This document shows, in pieces, positions 25,347 to 32,664 of a DNA stretch of 64,000 bases; position 1 is the stretch's first letter; each line of letters begins with the position of its first letter. The stretch is from Alphaproteobacteria bacterium (GTDB taxonomy: Bacteria > Pseudomonadota > Alphaproteobacteria > CASFRQ01 > SAAU01): positions 17,071 through 81,070 of the forward strand of contig SAAU01000007.1 of the NCBI GenBank assembly GCA_009929265.1. Direction: 5' to 3'. The translations under genes and the position numbers were made by a program. Under the pieces are notes generated by a model that was not told where the DNA came from, ran no database searches, and was given only the letters and a program-made list of their open reading frames with translations.

Positions 25347-25652
25347 ATGGCAAGAAGATGCCCTATTACGGGAAAAGGTGTACTTACAGGAAACACTGTC
25401 AGTCATGCACACAATAAAAACAGAAGACGCTTTTTACCGAATCTTCAAAACGTTTCTCTTTTAAGTGAAGCTTTGGGATCAACTGTAAAAATGAAAATTT
25501 CTGTTCCAGGCTTACGCACAATTGAACACAACGGAGGGCTCGATTCTTATCTTTTTTCAAAGAAAGACAGCCGTTTAACGAAAGAAGCTCTTGTTATCAA
25601 ACGTCGTATTCAAAAAGTTTTAAAAAAAGATGCTGCAAAAGCAGAAGCTTAA
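25347..25652 (+). CDS. rpmB: 50S ribosomal protein L28
   Basis: Ribosomal protein of 101 residues, the long alphaproteobacterial form. The conserved start is [24 protein letters not shown] with R-R-R-F-L-P-N-L following. The C-terminal extension after the zinc-free core is lysine-rich. AAGGA precedes the ATG. It is monocistronic with its own promoter and terminator, and rpmG is not adjacent. Confidence 0.97.
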   Translation: MARRCPITGKGVLTGNTVSHAHNKNRRRFLPNLQNVSLLSEALGSTVKMKISVPGLRTIEHNGGLDSYLFSKKDSRLTKEALVIKRRIQKVLKKDAAKAEA

Positions 25653-25670
25653 GTAAGGTTTTGAGTTAAG

Positions 25671-25697
25671 AAAAACGCCCTATTTTGGGCGTTTTTT
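25671..25697 (+). terminator. rpmB terminator
   Basis: Stem AAAACGCCC paired with GGGCGTTTT, then T run. Confidence 0.9.
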
Positions 25698-25748
25698 ATT
25701 TTTTAAATTACATTTTATTTATCAAAGGTGAAAATCTTTAATCAAAAA

Positions 25749-26282
25749 TCAACCCTTCTTAAATTCTTTTAAAAGAAAATGATAGGCTTGTGTGATTTTT
25801 TTAAATAAGTCTTCGGCTTTTTTATTATTTTGATTCACATCTGGATGATATTTCTTTGCCAGCTTTTTATAAGCTTTCTTGATTTCTTCTAAAGAACTTG
25901 TTTCACCTATATTTAAGACACTTAACGCTTCCATCATCTTACTAGAACATTTAAAAGAAGGGTTTTGATGTTGAAACCCCCTTAATTCCTCAGGATTTTC
26001 ACCAAGCATTCCCGAAAATTTAATATGTTTTTCACCTAAACGCCAAGTTGGTCTATCCCAAACCGTATCTTTACGAATGCGATTTTCAACCTGAGCCGGG
26101 GTTAATCCTTCTAAATAATTCCAATTTTTATTATATTCTGTGACGTGTTTTAGGCAAAACCAATAATACTCCTTAAGGCTTTTATCCTTTGGAGCTTTAT
26201 AAATCCCCTTTTCATGACATCCAGGGACATCACAAATTCTTTTTGTTTTTGGGGCTTCTTCATGTTTTTTTCTTGAAACCAT
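25749..26282 (-). CDS. DnaJ-domain protein with N-terminal Cys/His motif
   Basis: A 177-residue J-domain co-chaperone. The J domain is at the C-terminus (about 115-177) with the HPD tripeptide in AKKYHPDVNQ, so it should stimulate an Hsp70 ATPase. The N-terminus has CDVPGC...CLKH, a possible zinc site, followed by the conserved NYLEGLTPAQVENRIRKDTVWDRPTW. This combination is common in Alphaproteobacteria as a single gene of unknown client range. There is no operon partner. Confidence 0.88.
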   Translation of the reverse strand: MVSRKKHEEAPKTKRICDVPGCHEKGIYKAPKDKSLKEYYWFCLKHVTEYNKNWNYLEGLTPAQVENRIRKDTVWDRPTWRLGEKHIKFSGMLGENPEELRGFQHQNPSFKCSSKMMEALSVLNIGETSSLEEIKKAYKKLAKKYHPDVNQNNKKAEDLFKKITQAYHFLLKEFKKG

Positions 26283-26571
26283 TTTGCCTATATTTTTTTA
26301 ATTTTGATTCAAGGAAATATAAAGAATTCTCCTCTAAAAATCAAATTTTATTTTCTTAGTAAAAAAACGAATCGGTTTAAAAAACAGAAAAATTAACCTT
26401 TTATGAGATAAAAAACGCCTTCAAAATATTTTTTTAGAAAAAATACGACAAAAAAATAACTTTTCTTTTCTAATTTTGCCAAAATATCTGAAAAAAATAA
26501 TTTTTAGCTGGTTTTTTAACAAAAAGTTAGGTAGACTTTATCAGATATAAATAACAAAAAAAGAGGGTTCC

Positions 26572-27786
26572 TTGTTTAAATCTAAACAATTTTCAAAAAA
26601 TATGTTTATCCTCGTTTTATGGAGTTGGATTTACCTCTATTGGCTACGCTTTTTTCTCTATCGAAATTGGTATTTTGATTTCGCATGGGCGGACGATTGG
26701 GGATACGTTTGGAATGAATGGCTCTCAGGTTGGATTATCCATTCTGTCAGTGATTGGACGTTTATTTTCACTATTTTTTCTGCCGTTCCTTTTTGGCTTA
26801 TTGGATATTCTCTTCTTATTTCTTTAGATTGGTCTCTTCTTTGGGAAAAAGGGCCGAAAAAGCTTTTCTTTTGGTTTTCGGGGGCAAAGGACAAGAAAAT
26901 TCTTCCTCAAAAACCTACTTTTGCAAAAAAGCCTTCTCATTTAAAAGTGCGTCCTCCCGCTTTACAGATTGGCGAAGCGCGTGCGATTAAGGAACCAAAA
27001 ACGCCTCCTCCTCAAGCAGAAGAAGCATTTGAGCCTTCTTTTGGGAAAAGAATTTCTGCCCCTAGACGAGAGGTGGAAGAAACAGAACCTTATTCCTTTA
27101 TTGATAAAGATATTGAAAAATCGTTTAACAAATCCTCTTTTGATGATTTCTTGAAAAAAGAAACAAAAGAACAGCCTCTTCCTGTGCCAGAAACCCCTTT
27201 AGCCAGTTTGGATGAAGATATTTTTCCAAAACCGACTTTAAGAGAGCCTCCTGCCGTTGAAATTAAAGAAGAAATTCAAAACAAACAAGATATTTTAGAA
27301 GATATTGAATCTCACTTAAAAGAAAAGAAATATACTGTGCTCTTGGATATTCTTTTCGACGGATACCGCCTTGACTTCATTGCTTTAAGTCAAGAAAAGC
27401 TTGTCCTTGGAAAATTGGATTCCGAAAAAGGAGATTGGCTTGCAGATGAAGAGCAATTTAATGATGACGATCCGCTTTGGTTCTCTGAAAGCTCTCATCG
27501 CATCAGCCCTATCTTTGAAATTCAAAAAATTAAAGCCACTTTATCTCAAAAACTTAAAGAAAATGGGATAAAAATGGATGTAGCCTCTTTACTTGTCATC
27601 TATAAAGGGGATATTATCAATGTCGAGGATATGGAAGAAACTTGGAAAGATTCTGAGGTAGCTGTTGTTCGAACAAACGAAAAAGCCTCTGAAGATCTTC
27701 CTTTCTTCAAAGATGCTTTTGCTGACACTGTCTCCCCTATTGATGAGGCAAAACGAGATCAACTTGAAAAGATATTAAGAGGGTAA
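26572..27786 (+). CDS. Two-helix membrane protein upstream of the VirD4-like gene
   Basis: Unrecognised 404-residue protein. Two tryptophan-rich transmembrane helices lie at about 10-28 and 62-85, followed by a Pro/Lys/Glu-rich linker (about 115-235) and a cytosolic domain (about 240-395). That domain reads like an alternating alpha/beta nuclease-related fold (VLLDILFDGYRLDFIAL, VASLLVIYKGDIINVEDM, VAVVRTN). It starts at TTG 26572 with GAGGG four bases upstream. An internal ATG at 26602 would remove part of the first helix. One base separates it from the coupling-ATPase gene, so it is probably a dedicated membrane partner. Confidence 0.75.
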   Translation: MFKSKQFSKNMFILVLWSWIYLYWLRFFLYRNWYFDFAWADDWGYVWNEWLSGWIIHSVSDWTFIFTIFSAVPFWLIGYSLLISLDWSLLWEKGPKKLFFWFSGAKDKKILPQKPTFAKKPSHLKVRPPALQIGEARAIKEPKTPPPQAEEAFEPSFGKRISAPRREVEETEPYSFIDKDIEKSFNKSSFDDFLKKETKEQPLPVPETPLASLDEDIFPKPTLREPPAVEIKEEIQNKQDILEDIESHLKEKKYTVLLDILFDGYRLDFIALSQEKLVLGKLDSEKGDWLADEEQFNDDDPLWFSESSHRISPIFEIQKIKATLSQKLKENGIKMDVASLLVIYKGDIINVEDMEETWKDSEVAVVRTNEKASEDLPFFKDAFADTVSPIDEAKRDQLEKILRG

Positions 27787-27787
27787 T

Positions 27788-29986
27788 ATGGCCTATAGCC
27801 GGAAAGATTATTCAGATAATGACAAAGCCGTTGTATGGGTCTTTTGGACTGTAATTATTTCCTTTGTTGTTCTTTATGTGACCGCGATTTTGGCCATGCC
27901 TATTGCATACATTATTGGAAATGGGCTTAGCCGTGAGACGCTTTCAGAGGGATTTGAATTTATTAAAAGGGCAACACTTTCTCCTATTTTCCTCGTAGAG
28001 ACCTATTGGAATTGGTTTACAAAGTTCCTCAAAATACAAGGAACTCCGACATTTGCAATGTATTTACCAATCTTTCCCTTCCTACTTGCTATTTTATCAG
28101 CCATGATTGGACTTCTTATTAACCCTTATGGGTTTCTCCCCACAACTTTCGGAAGTGGACGAAAAGCTGAATATGCCGATATTAAAAAGATGAAACTTTT
28201 TAACGGGTTTATTATTGTTCTTGGGAAATTTAGAGGAAAACTCTTAAAACTTCCTGAAACGCTTTCTGCTTTGGCCGTCGCGCCTCCTGGAACAGGAAAA
28301 ACAGTTTCTGTCGTTATTCCAACCATTTTGGAATCTAAAGGCATCAGTATTATCGTGAACGATCCAAAGCCTGAACTTTGTTATTTAACTTCTGGCTATC
28401 GTGCTTTAGAAGGTCCTGTTTTCGTCATTAACTGGGGGGCCGAGGACGAGCCTCAAAAGAATCTTTACTTTCCAAGTTGGAATCCATTATCGCCTTCCTG
28501 CCTCCCATCTATGGGGCCTTCCAGAGATATGTATATTGATAGTATGGTGACTGTTTTGGTTGAAGAACCTAAAGGGGGGGCTGATCCTCACTGGTCTAAA
28601 ACAGGCCGAAATGCTATGGCTGGATTTTTGCATTTTATTTCCAGTAAGTGTGAACGAGCTCGGGCTAACGATTACTTTATTAATACTTTTATGGAAAAAG
28701 GACGTCTTTCATCGGATGACGCTTCTGTTCTTGAAACCTATTATATGGATATGCCAGATGTCAGTTCAAAAATGGCTTTAGACGCTCTTCGAAAAGGAGA
28801 ATTGACGGCCGACAATTACGTTCCTGTTGGATCATGGGAAGGCCTTCCTGAATATTGGCATGGCGCCGAACCTTGTATTGCTATGATTTTGGATTGGTTA
28901 AACGATACCCAAATGAAAATTGCAGCGGATATTAAGCGTCGTATTGATGAAGGGGATCAAATGGCAGCTCTTGCTGATCCAATGAGAGATACTTTAGATT
29001 TAGCTGTTTCCGAATGTAAACGATTTGGATATTCACAACGGGCTATGCTTGAAATGAATCAGTTAGCCAGTACCCCTGATAAAGAACGGGGATCTATTTT
29101 ATCCACGGCTTTAACTGGAATTGGGATTTTCAAAAACTCTGCTGTCCGGGCTCGAACACGTTTTAGTGATTTTAAGTTTAGAGATTTGCGTGGCATTAAA
29201 GATCCCATTACAGGGGAACTGAAACCTATTTCTGTTTACCTCAGTGTGAACCAAGTTGACGCCCGCGCTTTAAGTGTTATTACCGGAATTTTTGTGGAGT
29301 TAATGTCTTCCTTCTTGATTGCAAATCCGCCTAACTTTATTGGAAGTGACGGCGTTAAATCAGGACCATTCCCTGTTTTATTTGTGCTCGATGAATTTCC
29401 TCAAATGCCAAAATTAGCCGCTGTAAAAGACGGCCCTGCTGTTGGACGTGGACAAAAAGTGTCTTACCTTTTAATTGGACAGGATTTGGGACAGATTTCT
29501 GGGCAATACGGGAAGGATGATTTGGAAACAATCATTACCACAACAGCTGCTAAAATTATCTTAGCTCAAAACAATGAACAAACAGCCCAACGTTTTGAAA
29601 AGATGATTGGTTCTAAAACAATTGAAGTTAAATCTTCTTCAAGGACAGAAGGCTGGTCAAAAGCGGCCAATCCTTTTGCGGCCAATATTTCTAGATCTTT
29701 GCAATCTTCTTCTGTTGTCGGGGCCTCTGAGATGATGAGTTTGCCAAGCACAAAGCAAGTTGTGATTATGCAGGGGTTCTTAAATCGCCCTATTATGGCC
29801 GATTCTCCACGATGGTATTTAGATCCTAAAATGAAGAAAAAATGTGCTATTCCAGCTTCTCCATTTGTTCCGGACTGGGCCGTTGCTAGACGGGAAGAAA
29901 TGGGACAAAAAGAATCTGTTAAAGTTGCAAATAATTTAAAAGAGCTTTCAAAAGATGAAGGCTACACTTACGATGATGAAGGCTAA
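27788..29986 (+). CDS. virD4: VirD4/TraG-type type IV secretion coupling ATPase
   Basis: Inner-membrane hexameric ATPase that presents substrates to a type IV secretion channel. Transmembrane helices lie at about 15-40 and 91-112, followed by the T4SS DNA-transfer/TraG domain. Walker A is PPGTGKT (166-172). Walker B is VLDEFPQMPKL (Asp535-Glu536). IIVNDPKPEL, VNWG and SYLLIGQDLGQISGQYG are family landmarks. At 732 residues it is within the VirD4/TraG range. The genes directly behind it encode a nuclease-like protein and an immunity-like protein, which suggests that its cargo is protein. virB genes other than a virB2-like gene at the far end of the window are not visible. Confidence 0.92.
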   Translation: MAYSRKDYSDNDKAVVWVFWTVIISFVVLYVTAILAMPIAYIIGNGLSRETLSEGFEFIKRATLSPIFLVETYWNWFTKFLKIQGTPTFAMYLPIFPFLLAILSAMIGLLINPYGFLPTTFGSGRKAEYADIKKMKLFNGFIIVLGKFRGKLLKLPETLSALAVAPPGTGKTVSVVIPTILESKGISIIVNDPKPELCYLTSGYRALEGPVFVINWGAEDEPQKNLYFPSWNPLSPSCLPSMGPSRDMYIDSMVTVLVEEPKGGADPHWSKTGRNAMAGFLHFISSKCERARANDYFINTFMEKGRLSSDDASVLETYYMDMPDVSSKMALDALRKGELTADNYVPVGSWEGLPEYWHGAEPCIAMILDWLNDTQMKIAADIKRRIDEGDQMAALADPMRDTLDLAVSECKRFGYSQRAMLEMNQLASTPDKERGSILSTALTGIGIFKNSAVRARTRFSDFKFRDLRGIKDPITGELKPISVYLSVNQVDARALSVITGIFVELMSSFLIANPPNFIGSDGVKSGPFPVLFVLDEFPQMPKLAAVKDGPAVGRGQKVSYLLIGQDLGQISGQYGKDDLETIITTTAAKIILAQNNEQTAQRFEKMIGSKTIEVKSSSRTEGWSKAANPFAANISRSLQSSSVVGASEMMSLPSTKQVVIMQGFLNRPIMADSPRWYLDPKMKKKCAIPASPFVPDWAVARREEMGQKESVKVANNLKELSKDEGYTYDDEG

Positions 29987-30013
29987 TTAAATTTCGTTAA
30001 AAAAGGATTTTAA

Positions 30014-30796
30014 ATGTGGGATTGGTCAAAGAAAAATAAAGATTTATCAAAATGCTCTTCTTTGCCTTTTCGAGAAAAAGAATCTCAATCGCAGCCAATT
30101 CCCCTGATTGATCCTCCTAAAAAAAGGCTCTTATTGCGAAAACTCTCTTCTTTTGAATCTTCAAAAAATTCATCGCTGATTGAACTTCGAAAAAAAATTG
30201 TTCAATCAGAAAAGATTCTTCCTTCAAGAAAACTCAAACAAAAACATTTTGGAAATTCAACTCTCTGGATTGAAAAATTTAACCAAATGTACTTTCCAGG
30301 AATGGACCTTATTCAAGTCAGGCTTAAAACTCTAAAAGGATTCGATTCTCTTTCGTTTAAAAAAGTTTATCAGAAGAAACGTCGTGAGTTTTTATTTTAT
30401 CTTGCCGAGAATTATAAAAACGATTTACGCTCAGCAGGCATTGATGAGGAATCTATCCTTTTACTTTCCAAAGGTATCATCAATGAAAATCACCAAATTC
30501 ACCTAAAAATCCCTCCTTACTACGGCGGGACAATAGATTTTTCGAATATGATTTTAATACAGACACATCCTTATCATGAAGAAATCCACACCTTTATCAA
30601 TGAGCAAATTGCTCCTTTTGAAACAAGTTATCTTCCTGATTTACTTTATTTACCTTATCCTAGAGGAAAAGTTTTTGTCCCTCCTTCGCTTTACACAGGA
30701 TCTGGGGGAAAAGGAAAACATGATAGAAGTGCTTTTGCTGGATATTCTTTAGATGCCTATAAAAAAATATCTATAAAAACAATGCCGGGACGCTAA
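30014..30796 (+). CDS. HNH-nuclease-like protein, candidate type IV secretion effector/toxin
   Basis: A 260-residue protein without signal peptide or membrane helix. The first ~90 residues are basic and Ser/Lys-rich. The core is a beta-beta-alpha-metal (HNH) pattern: H163 before KIP, GG171-172, D175, N178, then H188 and H192 in YHEEIH. This is the same layout as colicin-type and polymorphic-toxin nucleases (HH..P..GG..D..N....H...H). The second His of the usual HH pair, the general base in colicins, is Leu164. The C-terminus is basic (KKISIKTMPGR), as some VirD4-recruited substrates are. AAGGA precedes the ATG. It sits 27 bp after virD4 and 2 bp before a SUKH-like gene. Confidence 0.65.
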   Translation: MWDWSKKNKDLSKCSSLPFREKESQSQPIPLIDPPKKRLLLRKLSSFESSKNSSLIELRKKIVQSEKILPSRKLKQKHFGNSTLWIEKFNQMYFPGMDLIQVRLKTLKGFDSLSFKKVYQKKRREFLFYLAENYKNDLRSAGIDEESILLLSKGIINENHQIHLKIPPYYGGTIDFSNMILIQTHPYHEEIHTFINEQIAPFETSYLPDLLYLPYPRGKVFVPPSLYTGSGGKGKHDRSAFAGYSLDAYKKISIKTMPGR

Positions 30797-30798
30797 TC

Positions 30799-31245
30799 AT
30801 GATAAAAGATTTACTTGAATTTATTTACAAAAAGAAAGGTCTTCTTTTTAAACCTGTTGAACAAGAGGGGAAAAAAGAACTTCTCGATTATTTTGAAAAA
30901 ATAAAAGCCCCAAAGCTACCTTTAGAATATTTTAAGCTTCTTTCCCTAACAGATGGCATCAGCTTTTCAGGGATAGAGCTTTATGGATTTCAATCTCATG
31001 ATAGGGAAATAAAATCTTACACCTTTCCCTCCTTAAAAGAAGTCAACTTTCAATATCGAACAATGAGTTGGTCAAAAAAACTTCTTGTTCTTGGCCATTT
31101 TTCAGAGGAAATGATTGTCTTTAATTATGAATTGGAACAATTTGAATTAAGGGATAGGTTTGATTTAAGTTTAAGTTATGCGGCAAAAGATTTAGAAGAG
31201 TTCCTTCGTGAAATTTTAATCATTCAGATTGAAGAAATAAAATGA
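30799..31245 (+). CDS. SUKH (SMI1/KNR4)-family immunity protein candidate
   Basis: A 148-residue cytosolic protein with the SMI1/KNR4 pattern: an N-terminal helix, then LP40-41 followed by LEYFKLLSLTDGISFSGIELYGF, which matches the family's LP-x-x-Y/F..L...NG....G..LYG strand-helix core. SUKH proteins are the commonest immunity proteins of nuclease polymorphic toxins. Its place two bases after the HNH gene therefore fits an effector-immunity pair. It overlaps the next gene by 4 bp (ATGA). The alternative is a general regulatory SMI1 protein. Confidence 0.7.
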   Translation: MIKDLLEFIYKKKGLLFKPVEQEGKKELLDYFEKIKAPKLPLEYFKLLSLTDGISFSGIELYGFQSHDREIKSYTFPSLKEVNFQYRTMSWSKKLLVLGHFSEEMIVFNYELEQFELRDRFDLSLSYAAKDLEEFLREILIIQIEEIK

Positions 31246-31601
31246 TATCTTACATAAAACGCCATTTTAAAGGGGAATTTTCCATAGCCCAAAGCTTTTG
31301 GATAAATTTTATTTGTGTTAACTTTTCTTTTAATTTTTTAGCGACTTTTATTGCCTTAAGCTTTAAGGAAGATAAAGAAATTTTTTCCTATTTCATCTTA
31401 AATCTTCAGCTGTTAACTTGCCCTATCTCCTATTGGCAAAGCTTTGGCATTTATCAATCTTACCTAAAACATAAAGCCCAAATGAAAATACCTTTTTGGG
31501 GGCTTTTGGCTTCAATTTTGAGCTTCTTGTCTTTTTTTGGAAGTATCTATGGGGTTCTTATTCTTCTTTTTGGGGTTGAACCCACATCCCTCCTGAAATA
31601 G
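31242..31601 (+). CDS. Small membrane protein in the VirD4/HNH/SUKH operon
   Basis: A 119-residue protein with about three hydrophobic segments (roughly 17-40, 45-65 and 83-112) and a basic N-terminus (YIKRHFKGEFS). I do not recognise a family with known function. Its ATG overlaps the stop of the SUKH-like gene (ATGA), so it is translationally coupled to it. Its 3' end overlaps the convergent anmK gene by 44 bp. It might anchor the immunity protein or link it to the secretion machine, or it may be unrelated. Confidence 0.7.
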   Translation: MISYIKRHFKGEFSIAQSFWINFICVNFSFNFLATFIALSFKEDKEIFSYFILNLQLLTCPISYWQSFGIYQSYLKHKAQMKIPFWGLLASILSFLSFFGSIYGVLILLFGVEPTSLLK

Positions 31602-32664
31602 GTTCCAAAACCTTTGTCGTTGAGGGCAATGAAATGGGAAGCTCGTAAAGATGTCTGACTGCAAGGAAAGCATTTCCTTCGGCTTCAAGAGATTTACTTT
31701 CCCAGCCTAATTCCTTTGACAAAACAACTTCTGCAGTTAATTTCTTTCTTAAAAGACGAATAAATGTTGGATTAAAGGAACCGCCTCCACAAACAATGAT
31801 TTTTTCCGGATAAACAGGAATAAATTTTTTTATAGATTGAGAAATAAGCTCCATCGAAAATTCTGTTAGTGTTGCCGCTCCATCTGCAACATTAAGCCCT
31901 TCAATATCTTCCATTAAAACATCAAACTCTTGTCTATCAATGGCTTTTGGAGGTTCTTTTAAAAAGTATTTTTCCTTAAGAAGCTTTTTAACGACTCTCT
32001 GGTTTGGTGTCCCTTTTGCCCCCATAAGGCCATTAAAATCCATTTCCTGGCCTTCTTTTTTTTGCATCCAGGTATCTAATAAAAAGTTTCCTGGCCCTGC
32101 AACGAAAGCCAAAAGCTCTCCATTTGCACCAATAAAAGTTATACTGGAAAGCCCCCCAATATCAAGCATGACCAAAGGCTTTTTTTCCATTCTGGTAAGG
32201 GCTTCGTAAAAAGTGGGATAAAGAGGGGCCCCTTGCCCCCCTGCAAATAGATCTGATTGAATAAAACGTGTGACTACCCCTGTTTGAAAAACAGTTGCAA
32301 GACGCTCTGCATCTCCAATTTGATAACTTTTCTGAACAGAGGGCAAATGAAGAACCGTATGCCCTGGATACCCAATCACATCAATTTTATCAAAAGAATT
32401 CTCACTTAAAAACTCCTTAACTGTTTCAATATGAAAGGCCGTGAGTTTTCGTTCAACTTCTTTTAGGTGGATATAATTGCACTGCCCTTTTTGACCTAAA
32501 ACAGATTTTATTTCCGATCGAAGTTCTTTAGAATACGGCCTAGAAATAGCTTTTCCACGGTCATAAATATCCAATCCATCTGTTCTTAAAAAAGCAACTT
32601 CAACACTTGTTATCCCTGTATCACTTGCAATCCCAAGGGCATTTAAGGGTTCAATTTTCCTCAT
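31558..32664 (-). CDS. anmK: Anhydro-N-acetylmuramic acid kinase homologue with divergent active site
   Basis: Member of the AnmK family, which converts recycled anhydroMurNAc to MurNAc-6-phosphate. The overall fold is clear (GGQGAPLYPTFYEAL, MLDIGGLSSITFIG, AGPGNFLLDTW, IIVCGGGSFNPT) and the length (368) is normal. Catalytic motifs are altered: the phosphate loop SGTSxDG reads SDTGITS, HGQTV reads PGHTV, and the YDTGPGN motif bearing the presumed catalytic Asp reads FVAGPGN. It may be a catalytically changed or regulatory version. The ATG at 32664 has AGGAG six bases upstream and lies within the end of the AsmA-like gene. It is the last gene of the mrcA-prfB operon. Confidence 0.85.
   Translation of the reverse strand: MRKIEPLNALGIASDTGITSVEVAFLRTDGLDIYDRGKAISRPYSKELRSEIKSVLGQKGQCNYIHLKEVERKLTAFHIETVKEFLSENSFDKIDVIGYPGHTVLHLPSVQKSYQIGDAERLATVFQTGVVTRFIQSDLFAGGQGAPLYPTFYEALTRMEKKPLVMLDIGGLSSITFIGANGELLAFVAGPGNFLLDTWMQKKEGQEMDFNGLMGAKGTPNQRVVKKLLKEKYFLKEPPKAIDRQEFDVLMEDIEGLNVADGAATLTEFSMELISQSIKKFIPVYPEKIIVCGGGSFNPTFIRLLRKKLTAEVVLSKELGWESKSLEAEGNAFLAVRHLYELPISLPSTTKVLEPISGGMWVQPQKEE

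Noticed and set aside
27788..29986. DotL/IcmO (type IVB) coupling protein
   Set aside because: Motifs and length fit VirD4/TraG better, and a VirB2-like gene is present. No Dot/Icm core genes are seen.
27788..31601. Conjugative element with relaxase
   Set aside because: No relaxase, integrase, oriT-like repeats or transposase are visible. The cargo genes look like toxin/immunity, and the flanks are housekeeping genes in normal context.
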